A stretch of DNA of 64,000 nucleotides from JAVJSD01 sp040219575 (GTDB lineage Bacteria; Planctomycetota; Planctomycetia; Pirellulales; Pirellulaceae), in NCBI GenBank assembly GCA_040219575.1, contig JAVJSD010000028.1, forward strand, positions 1-64,000, given 5' to 3'. The position numbers and the translations under genes were made by a program. Every line of letters starts with the position of its first letter. Within the stretch, counting starts at the first letter, position 1. A model generated the notes under the pieces. The model saw only the letters and a list, made by a program, of their open reading frames with translations. It had not been told where the DNA came from and made no database searches. Positions 26,440 through 34,815 of the stretch are shown one piece after another.

Positions 26440-27474
26440 ATGATTTCTCGGTGGCTTTCGTCGGCCGACTGGCTGTTGCTCGCCCAACAAGGAGCCGGCG
26501 GCGACGGCGGCATCCCCTGGAACGCGATCATCACGTTCAGCATCATCGGCGTCTCGGGCTTCTTGCTGCTGGTGCTGTTGATCGTGGTGGCGACGTACGG
26601 CAAGGTCTGGTTCCAGGCCTACATGTCGGGCGCCGACGTGTCGATGTGGAGCCTGATCGGGATGGGCTTCCGGCAGGTGAATCCGCGGGTGATCGTGACC
26701 GCCAAGATCATGGCCGCGCAGGCGGGACTGAACATCGACCGCCGCACCGGCATCAGCACGTCGCGGCTGGAAGCGCATTACCTGGCCCGGGGCGACGTGA
26801 TGAAGGTGGTCAACGCGATCATCGCGGCGCATCGCGCGAGGATCGATCTCGACTTCGACCGGGCGGCCGCCATCGACCTGGCCGGGCGCGACGTGCTCGA
26901 CGCGGTCCGCACCAGCGTGCATCCGAAGGTGATCGACTGTCCCGATCCGCGCCGCAGCGGCAAGAACACGCTGAGTGCGATCGCCAAAAACGGCGTCGAA
27001 CTGCGGATTCGCGCCCGCGTGACGGTCCGCACGAACCTCGAGCAGTTGATCGGCGGAGCGACCGAGGAGACGATCATCGCCCGCGTCGGCGAGAGCATCA
27101 TTTCCTCGATCGGCTCGTCGGACGACCACCTGTCGGTGCTGGAGAATCCCGATCGCATCTCGAAGGCGGTGCTGGCCCGCGGACTCGACGCCCACACGGC
27201 GTTTGAAATCGTGTCGATCGACATCGCGGATATCGACGTGGGCGAGAACATCGGCGCCCGCCTGCAAGCCGATCAGGCGGAAGCCGACACGCGCGTGGCT
27301 CGGGCCAAGGCCGAGCAGCGCCGCGCCGAGGCGGTGGCCGTCGAGCAGGAGAACAAGGCCAAGGTGGCGGAGAACCGGGCCCGCCTGGTGCTGGCCGAAG
27401 CGGAAGTCCCCATGGCGATGGCCAACGCGTTCCGCGAAGGCAACCTGTACGCCGCCGACATGAACGGGCAATAA
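26440..27474 (+). CDS. floA: Flotillin-like protein FloA
   Basis: This 344-residue membrane-associated SPFH protein organises functional membrane microdomains. It has an N-terminal membrane segment (AIITFSIIGVSGFLLLVLLI) followed by the characteristic MSLIGMGFRQVNP-type sequence and VTAKIMAAQAGLNI. The C-terminal half has ADQAEADTRVARAKAEQRRA coiled coil ending in MAMANAFREGNLYAADM. The usual upstream partner NfeD is absent; the gene is instead divergent from gntP. The ATG is preceded by GGAG at suitable distance. A palindromic repeat element follows 30 bases behind the stop. Confidence 0.93.
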   Translation: MISRWLSSADWLLLAQQGAGGDGGIPWNAIITFSIIGVSGFLLLVLLIVVATYGKVWFQAYMSGADVSMWSLIGMGFRQVNPRVIVTAKIMAAQAGLNIDRRTGISTSRLEAHYLARGDVMKVVNAIIAAHRARIDLDFDRAAAIDLAGRDVLDAVRTSVHPKVIDCPDPRRSGKNTLSAIAKNGVELRIRARVTVRTNLEQLIGGATEETIIARVGESIISSIGSSDDHLSVLENPDRISKAVLARGLDAHTAFEIVSIDIADIDVGENIGARLQADQAEADTRVARAKAEQRRAEAVAVEQENKAKVAENRARLVLAEAEVPMAMANAFREGNLYAADMNGQ

Positions 27475-27504
27475 AGCCGATCACCGACGATGTAGCGAGC
27501 AGTG

Positions 27505-27607
27505 TCGTTTCACGGCAAGCCGCAGGCGACGGCGTGCGCACGACCCTGCGCTAGCTGGAAACGTTGCCGCAACGAGTCGCCGACGCCTTCGGCTCGCCAT
27601 GAAACGA
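27505..27607. repeat. 103-bp palindromic dispersed element, copy 1
   Basis: The ends TCGTTTCACGGCAAGCCG and CGGCTCGCCATGAAACGA are near-perfect inverted repeats. The core carries GCTAGCTGGAAACGTTGC. The copy at 47805-47907 has the same length; the one at 32048-32162 is 12 bases longer. A tail with GCAGGCTCCAATA follows, and a second tail-like unit (GTCGGCAATGAAAGCGCAGG) lies at about 27675-27705. Confidence 0.8.
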
Positions 27608-27760
27608 GTCGATCGCAATGGATGCTTGACATTGATATCGCAGGCTCCAATAAACTACGTTCGCTAGAATTGTCGTCGGCAATGAAAGCGCAGGCCTCAA
27701 TCGACGAAGTCGAACAACGATCGACTTGTCCACTCCAAACCATCGATCCCCAACGTTGTC

Positions 27761-28588
27761 ATGACTCAAGTCGCATTGCTTCTCACCTTGATGTTCGCCG
27801 CCGATCCCACGCCCGACCAACTCAAGTTGCTCCAGACGTTCAACAGCGAATTCGTGGCGATCACGCCCGGCGAGGGGAAGTTCCCGAAGAGCTTCACGAT
27901 GGGGCGCGACGGCGGCGCGGCGAGTGAGCAGCCCCCGCATCGCGTCACTTTCAGTTACAACTTCTCCGTCGCGAAGTACGAGGTTCCGCAGAATCTGTAT
28001 GAGGCGGTAATGGGTGAGAACCCCAGTCGTTGGAAAGGTCCGCGGAACTCCGTCGAGATGATGTCGTTCGACGAGGCCCAACAGTTTTGCCAAAAGACGA
28101 CCGACCTGATGCGCGCCGCCGGCCTGATCGAGAAGGATCAGGTCGTGCGACTGCCTTCGGAGGCCGAGTGGGAGTATTTCGCCCGGGCAGGCACCGACAC
28201 ACGCTACTCGTTTGGCGACGATCTCAAACAACTCGACGCCCACGCCTGGCACACCGGCAATGCGGCGGGCAACGATCCGCCGGTCGGCGCCTTGAAGGCG
28301 AATCCGTGGGGGCTGTACGACGTGCACGGCTACCTGGGCGAATGGTGCCTGGATCATGCACACGACAACTATGAGATGGCGCCCGGCGACGGTTCGGCCT
28401 GGACCGGCGGCGGCGACGAGTCGCGTCGCATCGTGCGGGGCGGCAGTTGGAAGGATCCGGCGGAAGCGCTGACCAGCTTCCACCGGCTGGGATTGAACGC
28501 GGATCGCGGCGGATCGAAGGGAGTCGGCGAGCCGATGGATTTGCGCGACGACGCAATTGGACTGCGGTGCGTTCTCGCGCCGAAGTAA
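27761..28588 (+). CDS. SUMF1/formylglycine-generating-enzyme-fold protein
   Basis: This 275-residue protein has a short hydrophobic N-terminus (MTQVALLLTLMFAADPTP), possibly a signal. The fold signatures are VRLPSEAEWEYFARAGTDTR, NPWGLYDVHGYLGEWCLD and RRIVRGGSWKDPAEALTSFH. True formylglycine-generating enzymes carry a Cys pair in the region following GGSW; here that stretch has no Cys, so sulfatase activation is unlikely. It may instead be a C-type-lectin-fold or iron-binding paralogue of unknown role. It stands alone between a repeat element and a long-armed hairpin. Confidence 0.9.
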   Translation: MTQVALLLTLMFAADPTPDQLKLLQTFNSEFVAITPGEGKFPKSFTMGRDGGAASEQPPHRVTFSYNFSVAKYEVPQNLYEAVMGENPSRWKGPRNSVEMMSFDEAQQFCQKTTDLMRAAGLIEKDQVVRLPSEAEWEYFARAGTDTRYSFGDDLKQLDAHAWHTGNAAGNDPPVGALKANPWGLYDVHGYLGEWCLDHAHDNYEMAPGDGSAWTGGGDESRRIVRGGSWKDPAEALTSFHRLGLNADRGGSKGVGEPMDLRDDAIGLRCVLAPK

Positions 28589-28620
28589 CTAGTTGGAAAG
28601 TGCTGCGACGACAGCCCTAG

Positions 28621-28683
28621 AAGCACGACGCGCAAGCGAGTGAGCGATTTATGGTCCGACACACTCGCTTGCGCGTCGTGCTT
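28621..28683. repeat. Long-armed hairpin (22-bp perfect stem)
   Basis: A 22-base left arm (28621-28642, beginning AAGCACGACGCGCAAGC) is perfectly complementary to the right arm (28662-28683), with a 19-base loop. It starts 32 bases behind the SUMF1 stop and could terminate transcription, though the long arms look more like a mobile palindrome. Confidence 0.8.
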
Positions 28684-28743
28684 GTAGGATGAAACAGCCG
28701 GCCGAAAGCGCCAAACCATTCGCCAGGTTCGCACAACAGTTCT

Positions 28744-29778
28744 ATGATCGCCTCTCCCTTTCGCCGCCGATTCGCCCTTGCCCGCATCGGGCGGTGGGGG
28801 TTGATGGCAATGCTGGCACTCGCGGCGGCGGTCGCTCAGGCGGAGGAACATGCTCCTGTCCGCGCCAGCATCTCGGATTGCGAGCGTCCCGCGGCCGCAC
28901 CGCGCGACGACGATCAAATCTGGTTGATCAACACCCGCTGCCTGGGCTGCCCGGCCAGGGACTTGCTGACCGAATCGAAGCTAAGCATCTGGCGATACAC
29001 GAAGCAGGACGGAACAACCGGCGCCTGGAGCAAATCGAGTGCGGCCGACTTCGTGGCCGCCCAGTCGCCCGAGCGACGAATTTGCTTTCTGCTGCACGGC
29101 GCGCGGACCGAGCACTATGAAGCGACGCGGCGGGGATTCGTCACGCATCGAGCGGTCACGTCGTCGGCGCCCGCCGACCAGCCGATGACGTTCGTCACCT
29201 GGTCGTGGCCCACGGCGCCGGCCGGCCGTCCGCTGCGTGATCTACGGGCCATGGCGTCCCGCAGCGACATCGAGTCGTGCTATCTGGCCGGGTTGTTGGC
29301 GCGTCTCGACCCGCAAACCCCCGTCAGCTTGCTCGGTTTCAGCTACGGCGCCCGCGCCGCGACGGGCGCGATGCACCTGCTGGGCGGCGGAACGCTGCTC
29401 GGCCGCACACTGCCCTCGGACGACAATTCCCAGCGTCCCCTGGTGACCGCCATCCTGTGGACGCCGGCGATGAACAACGACTGGCTGATTCCCGGCCGCT
29501 ACCACGGCGAGGCGGTGAACTGCGTCGACCGCATGTTGGTTCTCTACAACCCCTGCGACCGAGCGATGCGGTTCTATCACCTGGTGGCGCCGAGCCGCAA
29601 ATACGGCGGCATGGGGTACTCGGGCCTGGCGAGCCCCGGTCGTCTCGGCAACGCCGTTGAGCGCGTCGAGCAGTACAACACTTCCGGCCAACTTGGCGGC
29701 GAGCACTCCTTCGTCAACCACCTGAATTCGCGGTGGATTATGGAGAAGACGCGGTCGGCGGTGTGGAGTGCGAGGTAG
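28744..29778 (+). CDS. Secreted alpha/beta-hydrolase-like protein of unknown substrate
   Basis: This 344-residue protein has a hydrophobic signal (GRWGLMAMLALAAAVAQAEE). It resembles lipase-like alpha/beta hydrolases: ICFLLHGARTEH gives the oxyanion region, and VSLLGFSYGARAATGAM contains the nucleophile elbow G-x-S-x-G. GGEHSFVNHLNS near the C-terminus may supply the catalytic His. The N-terminal part with CERP and TRCLGCP has Cys residues that could form disulfides. I do not recognise a named family; the enzyme assignment rests on the elbow motif. Confidence 0.75.
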   Translation: MIASPFRRRFALARIGRWGLMAMLALAAAVAQAEEHAPVRASISDCERPAAAPRDDDQIWLINTRCLGCPARDLLTESKLSIWRYTKQDGTTGAWSKSSAADFVAAQSPERRICFLLHGARTEHYEATRRGFVTHRAVTSSAPADQPMTFVTWSWPTAPAGRPLRDLRAMASRSDIESCYLAGLLARLDPQTPVSLLGFSYGARAATGAMHLLGGGTLLGRTLPSDDNSQRPLVTAILWTPAMNNDWLIPGRYHGEAVNCVDRMLVLYNPCDRAMRFYHLVAPSRKYGGMGYSGLASPGRLGNAVERVEQYNTSGQLGGEHSFVNHLNSRWIMEKTRSAVWSAR

Positions 29779-29861
29779 GCGACGTCGGGTTGCTCACTCG
29801 AATTCAGCAAGTCGGCGGCGTACTGACGCACATCGCCGACGCGGTGGCTTTCACCGCGGCC

Positions 29862-31820
29862 TTACCACGGCAAGCGTTTCACCACGCTGCGGACTTCCTC
29901 CAACGGTGCGAAGAAATCGATGCGCACGCGTTGCGGGGCGATGGTCGCGCCGAACGACGTGAGCGGCGCGGCGGCGGGAACGTCGGAGGGCGGCGTCGGG
30001 GAAATTGCCGCTTGCGCTTGGGCCAGCGAGAGATGGAATTCCGCCGTCGGCTCGCGATCGGCCCGGGCCCGGTAGCGGGCGAACCGCTCGTCTTCCTGAA
30101 GTCCGTCTCCCGATTCATCTTTCTGCAGCGAAACGATGGCCTCGTCGAGCAGGGCCGTGTTCGAACCGGCCAACACTACCACGCGTTTGCCGACGGTCGC
30201 CATCCGCAGCTTGCTCCACTGCGGTCCGAGCAGTTCGCGGAGTTGCACCGCGTAGGGCGATTCGTCGGCCGACAGCCGCATCTGCACGATGTCGATGGGC
30301 CGTCCGCCGCGCATTTCCTGTTTGGGGAAGTAGCCGAAGTTGGGCCGCAACTTGGAGAGCAGGTCGCGCCGCACCAGTTCGTCGCGCTGTTGCGCGATCG
30401 TGGCCTGGATCGTCGCCCGCAGTGCGCCCGCCCGGTAGCGGACTTCGGCGTCGGGCGATTTCTGGGCCGCCTCCAGCGCCGGCAAGACGGGCGCGCCGAT
30501 CAGGCCCAGTTTGGTCATCGCGCTTTGCCGCAAGCGGTATTCGGGCGCGCCGAGTTGTTCGATCAACGCCGCGACGGTCTTGCTGTCGATTCCCGCGGCG
30601 AGGTCGTCGTCCGAAAGCGACGACACGTTCACGAACCGCGCCAGGTCCTGCATGTCGACCAGGAACTTCTCCGCGTCGTCGGTCTCCAGCACGGCCAACA
30701 GGCTGAACACGCCGTCGCGGCCGGGGTTCTCGTTTTGATACAACGCCGAACGGCTTCCCAACAGGCGGTGCCAGACTTCGCCGAACACGCCGACCACGTT
30801 GGGATGGTGGGCCGCGGCGACGACCGGATCGGTGTCGACCGACAGCGACTTGAGCGCGAACTCGACGAGCACGGCGGCGACCGCGGCGCTGCGTTCTCCC
30901 TCGCCGCTGGAGGCATGGGCGGCCACGACCCGTCCGCCGGGAAGGCCCGCCAGCGTCATGCGGGCCGAACTGCTTTGAAACGTCGACAGAACTTCCCGCG
31001 ACGTTTCTCCCTCGAACTGCAGCAGCAGACTCGCTCCCAGGCCCTCGTCCAACCGCGCTCCTCCCACCACATACCGCAGGTCTTTCGCCGCGGCGGCGAG
31101 CCTCCGCAGCGCCTCGCGCGTCTCGTTGCTGACGTCGGACCGCCACTTTTCCAACTCCTCGGCCACGCTGTGTGCGACGTGTTCATTGCCGACGACATTG
31201 GCGTACGTCAGGATGTCGTCGTCGGCCAGCGTGGCCGCGTCGCGCTTGGGAAGCACGTCGCGGAGCGACTTGCCCTCGGCCGCCGCCTTGACCGACTCCC
31301 GATGGCCGCCGATCAGCAGGTGCCGGCCGCGAACCGTCAAGTAGCGGACATAGTCGATGTCGTCTCGGCGATCGCCTCTCTCTTTGCGGTCGACGACCGC
31401 GCCCTCGGCCAGGTCTTCCGGCTTCAAGCCGAAGTTCGCCGCCATGTCCTTGGTATCGCTGATAGGAACGGCCAGCACGAGCGACTGGATCTCGTCCTCA
31501 TCGAGCATCATCAGCGCCGCCGACCCCTCCTTGTCCAGCCCGCCGTGGATGCCCAGCCAGGTCGTGACGAGACGATACCCATCGGACAGGCGGAACGTCG
31601 ACTTGAACTCGGTCTTCTCCAGGAACTCGTCGCCGCGCCGCGTCAGGTCCTCGACATTGCGAATGGCGATCGCCAGCTTCGCGTCGGCGTCGATAATATC
31701 CAGCGCATCCGGCTTCGCTTCGCCGCCGCGCGGGGCGTCCTCCGCCGTGGCGAAAGCGCCGATGGAGACGGTGACAAGTGCAGACAAGACGGCAAGCAAC
31801 GAGAGGCGAGGGGCGATCAT
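29862..31820 (-). CDS. Large secreted protein with HEAT-like segment, unknown function
   Basis: This 652-residue protein has a signal peptide (MIAPRLSLLAVLSALVTVSI followed by GAFATAED). Much of it resembles a planctomycete-specific family with ALDIIDADAKLAIAIRNVED at the start, without known activity. A segment (AALIEQLGAPEYRLRQSAMT, continuing KLGLIGAPVLPALEAAQ) reads as a HEAT-like repeat. No catalytic motif is visible. The ATG at 31820 is preceded by GTGGAGATC at good spacing, which decides it over the longer frame. It is convergent with the alpha/beta hydrolase gene. Confidence 0.75.
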   Translation of the reverse strand: MIAPRLSLLAVLSALVTVSIGAFATAEDAPRGGEAKPDALDIIDADAKLAIAIRNVEDLTRRGDEFLEKTEFKSTFRLSDGYRLVTTWLGIHGGLDKEGSAALMMLDEDEIQSLVLAVPISDTKDMAANFGLKPEDLAEGAVVDRKERGDRRDDIDYVRYLTVRGRHLLIGGHRESVKAAAEGKSLRDVLPKRDAATLADDDILTYANVVGNEHVAHSVAEELEKWRSDVSNETREALRRLAAAAKDLRYVVGGARLDEGLGASLLLQFEGETSREVLSTFQSSSARMTLAGLPGGRVVAAHASSGEGERSAAVAAVLVEFALKSLSVDTDPVVAAAHHPNVVGVFGEVWHRLLGSRSALYQNENPGRDGVFSLLAVLETDDAEKFLVDMQDLARFVNVSSLSDDDLAAGIDSKTVAALIEQLGAPEYRLRQSAMTKLGLIGAPVLPALEAAQKSPDAEVRYRAGALRATIQATIAQQRDELVRRDLLSKLRPNFGYFPKQEMRGGRPIDIVQMRLSADESPYAVQLRELLGPQWSKLRMATVGKRVVVLAGSNTALLDEAIVSLQKDESGDGLQEDERFARYRARADREPTAEFHLSLAQAQAAISPTPPSDVPAAAPLTSFGATIAPQRVRIDFFAPLEEVRSVVKRLPW

Positions 31821-32249
31821 CGGTGATCTCCACGAGGACAAGTGCGATCGACGACTTGGATTGTAAGGGGAATGGCGCTTTGTTTGCCGAACCCTTCACC
31901 AAGATTCCGACAATCTTCCGGTTGCTGAACATTTGTCCCGAGCGGGGCGGCGCCCATCCGGTGTTGTAACGCGGAGGCCGGATCGGCATCGAACCCTGTA
32001 CTTGCGCTATTGAAGCCTGCAATTTCGATGTCACGAGTAAGACCGACTCGTTTAACGGCAAGCCGTCGTAGGCGTCAGCGGATCGTTGCGGCAACGTTTC
32101 CAGCTAGCGCCGGGTCGTGCGCACGCCGTCGCCTTCTTCGGCTTGCCGTTAAAGTTAAACGACATTCCTCGCTACGTCGCCGAAGACCGACTTCGAGACG
32201 GCCGCCAAGGAGCTCGCCTCGGGCAAAGAGCAGTTCGAGCGGTTGACGC
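31821..32249. other. Intergenic stretch dominated by a repeat element
   Basis: The stretch holds a copy of the palindromic element at 32048-32162. No supported gene is seen. Positions about 32180-32245 read, in one plus frame, like protein (DFETAAKELASGKEQFERLT) but have no start, stop or ribosome binding site; this could be a coding remnant. Confidence 0.5.
32048..32162. repeat. Palindromic dispersed element, copy 2
   Basis: It has TCGTTTAACGGCAAGCCG at the left and CGGCTTGCCGTTAAAG then TTAAACGA at the right. The core GTTTCCAGCTAGCGC is in the opposite orientation to copy 1. The left flank (GAAGCCTGCAATTTCGA) is the reverse complement of the tail seen by copy 1 and the 144-206 fragment. 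Confidence 0.75.
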
Positions 32250-33815
32250 TTACAGTTTTTTCAGCATCTCCAGGGCCTTGGTCTCGAACAACTCCTGCCA
32301 CTCGGGGGCCAGGATGCAGTCGCTGTCTTCCTGCGCGCCTCCGACGTTCTGCAGTTGTTCGGCGGTCGGGGCGTAATAGATGTAGCCGTTGGTGTAGCCC
32401 GCGACGTACGTCGGCTGGTGCGGCGAACGTTGCTTGAGGTTCAGTCCGATCCGCACGGTCAGCTCGCCGGGAAAGGTGAGCAGTACGAAATCGCCGATGC
32501 GGACGGCCGACAGTTCCACGTCGATGGTCCGCTTGCCGGAATCGACCAACTCGGCCTGATGCTTCCGCAACAGCGCCAAGTTCGTCTGCAGGCGGGTCAG
32601 CTCCTCCATGATGTAGATGTTTTGCATGTAGGCCCGCAGGTTGCGGCGATTCTCGGCGTCGAGACTGCGCAGGTCGCTGCGTCCCAGGGCCTCGTCATGC
32701 AAATAGCGGTGCGCGTCGTAGGAGGGGAATTCGTCGGCCAGATTGTATTTGACCACCAGCGGCAGGAACGTCTTCAGGTTCAGCGTCGTACCCTTCAGCG
32801 AACCGAGCAATCGCTGCTGCTGCGTTTCGAGCTGCGCGATGCGCTGGGTGCGATCGCCGCGCGGCAGCGTGAGCGTCTCGCGCAGCACCGTCAGCCGGGC
32901 GTCGCCGCGGCACGCGATCTTCCGCGCGGCCTGCAGCGTGCTGAGTCCCAGCATGTTGCCCAACGGTTCGGCGCTGCGGGGATGGTCGACGTCCTTGTAG
33001 AAGACCGGATTGATGTCGCCGCCGCACCCTTGCAGGAACAGCGCGACGCAGCCTTCGCTGAGATTCTCTTCGATCACCTTCGAGGCGAAGCCGACGATGT
33101 CGGCCGTGTTCGCGCCGCCCGGCACGCCTTGAATCGGGTGGCAGGCGAAGTTGTAGACCAGGGCCACCGTGCGGCCGTCCTCACGATCGAGCCGTAGCAC
33201 GCCGATCTGCGGATCGACCGGGCCGACCTCGGCCACCTCGTCGTCGGGCGGCAGCGAGTAGGCGTGCCGAACGTCGACCGTTCGTCCGCTCTTCAGTTTG
33301 AGTCGGCGGTTCTCCATGATTCGGTCTTCGTGGCCCGCGCCGACGCCGACCTTTACGGGAACCAGCTTCTCGGCCGCCGCTTTGACCGCCTGCACCGTCC
33401 GCTGCTCCACATCCGGTGAGACGACGCCGTGGCAATGACTGGCGTTGGCCAGCACGTTGTTGGGAGCGATTCCCAGTTCCTTCTCGAGTCGCGCGCGGAC
33501 GTTGGGCAGGTAGTCGTTCTTGATGCGGCCGATCTCCCCGATGGCGACGGCGTCGACCGTGATCAGCACCGCCGTCGTCTCGCCGGACTTGAGCACCAGC
33601 GCCTTGACGTACAGCGGGTCGTTGACCGGCCCAGCCGTGCGATCGGTGATATCGACTTTCGCCGCACCGGCCAACAGTTCGGCGGCGAAAACTGCGCAGT
33701 TCGGCGCCCACCAGCCAGTCAGAAGAAGCGTCCAGGCGAGGAGATGGCGCGTGCCAAGGGGAGCGGTGCGCGGCGTCTTCTCCCGCAAGAGGGAGGCCTG
33801 TCGATGGTTGTTCAT
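32250..33815 (-). CDS. Neutral/alkaline ceramidase-like secreted protein
   Basis: This 521-residue protein has a signal segment (RHLLAWTLLLTGWWAPNCAV). It fits the neutral ceramidase N-terminal family: AAKVDITDRTAGPVNDPL at the start, NASHCHGVVSPD (zinc His pair), VYNFACHPIQGVPGG (third His), FLQGCGGDINPVFYK, and YVAGYTNGYIYYAPTAEQ near the end. Such enzymes cleave the N-acyl bond of ceramides, but planctomycete relatives are numerous and untested, so the substrate is uncertain. The ATG at 33815 puts the hydrophobic signal near the N-terminus. Confidence 0.88.
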   Translation of the reverse strand: MNNHRQASLLREKTPRTAPLGTRHLLAWTLLLTGWWAPNCAVFAAELLAGAAKVDITDRTAGPVNDPLYVKALVLKSGETTAVLITVDAVAIGEIGRIKNDYLPNVRARLEKELGIAPNNVLANASHCHGVVSPDVEQRTVQAVKAAAEKLVPVKVGVGAGHEDRIMENRRLKLKSGRTVDVRHAYSLPPDDEVAEVGPVDPQIGVLRLDREDGRTVALVYNFACHPIQGVPGGANTADIVGFASKVIEENLSEGCVALFLQGCGGDINPVFYKDVDHPRSAEPLGNMLGLSTLQAARKIACRGDARLTVLRETLTLPRGDRTQRIAQLETQQQRLLGSLKGTTLNLKTFLPLVVKYNLADEFPSYDAHRYLHDEALGRSDLRSLDAENRRNLRAYMQNIYIMEELTRLQTNLALLRKHQAELVDSGKRTIDVELSAVRIGDFVLLTFPGELTVRIGLNLKQRSPHQPTYVAGYTNGYIYYAPTAEQLQNVGGAQEDSDCILAPEWQELFETKALEMLKKL

Positions 33816-33981
33816 GTCTTGTTGGCTCTCTGGTTTTCCAGACACAGCGGTTGACCAAAACGACTGCCGCCGCCAGTCTGTCGGCGGCAAGGGGATTGTA
33901 ATCTTTGAGACAAGAGAGCGTCGTCCGCGTGTGGGCGGCGGCCATAAAATCCGCGGCGCGCTGCTTACGACGACGATCATC

Positions 33982-34593
33982 CTACCACACGCGTCCGCGA
34001 TAGCTGAGTTTCATCAGCACCATCAGAGCGATCGGCACGGCGAGGAACGCCAACAGACGCAGCGGTTGAAACGTGTAGTCCGCGGCGGGATCGTAAAACC
34101 GCTCGGCGACGAGGAACGGGAACAGCGCCTGCGGCATGCCGATGATCCAGTACCAGACCAGCGGCCGACCGCGCAACGGGGCGACTTCACCGGATGTGAG
34201 TACGTGCCAGTAGGAAAGCTCGCCCCACACGCTGCGCATCAGCCAGGCGAAGGCGGCCAGGCGGGCGAAATCCGGAACCGGTTCGCCTCCTCGGACGGTG
34301 AGCAGTCCGATCACGACCAGCACCTCCAGCGCAAGAACGATCGTCCCGTTGGCCACCGCCAGCGCGTGGTTCCAGGCCGGGATGCGATCCGCGGGACCGT
34401 TGTTCGGCGGATCGGCCCGCATGTTGGGGTCGCTGACCGCGTGCACCTGGTAATACATCCGCTCGAACCAATTGCCCGAGTCCGCCCGCAGCCGCTTGCC
34501 GGTGATCAGACCGGCCGCCCAATTGAGCAGCAGGTCGGAGCCGATCGCCGTATAAACGACGCCCAGCAACAAGAACCAGTCGTACACGATCAT
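33982..34593 (-). CDS. Integral membrane protein, unknown
   Basis: This 203-residue protein has about five hydrophobic helices, including MIVYDWFLLLGVVYTAIGSD, TIVLALEVLVVIGLLTVRG and PLRLLAFLAVPIALMVLMKL. No transport or catalytic motif is recognised. The start is supported by GGGGGGAC nine bases before the ATG; the frame extends upstream through the oppositely oriented rtcB gene and that part is rejected. It is divergent from rtcB, with about 220 bases between the starts. Confidence 0.75.
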   Translation of the reverse strand: MIVYDWFLLLGVVYTAIGSDLLLNWAAGLITGKRLRADSGNWFERMYYQVHAVSDPNMRADPPNNGPADRIPAWNHALAVANGTIVLALEVLVVIGLLTVRGGEPVPDFARLAAFAWLMRSVWGELSYWHVLTSGEVAPLRGRPLVWYWIIGMPQALFPFLVAERFYDPAADYTFQPLRLLAFLAVPIALMVLMKLSYRGRVW

Positions 34594-34815
34594 GGGCTGT
34601 CCCCCCGGTCCGCGGCGTTCCTCTTTGCGAGACTGCGTCTGAAAACCCGTTGTGGCAGGGCCTGACTTTGGTGATGTAGGCCTCCCTAGACGATACTGCA
34701 TTTCGTGGGCGCCGACTTGCCGCCGATGCGCGACAAGAACCTTTTCGCCGTGCGCTTGTCCTGCCTGTTTGATAGAGAGAGTGGAAACCATTTCGCTGTC
34801 GATCGAAAGGAAGCC

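Noticed and set aside
27761..28588. Reading the SUMF1-fold gene as the activator of the sulfatase at 17-18.6 kb
   Set aside because: The catalytic Cys pair of true FGEs is missing and the gene lies 9 kb away on the other strand.
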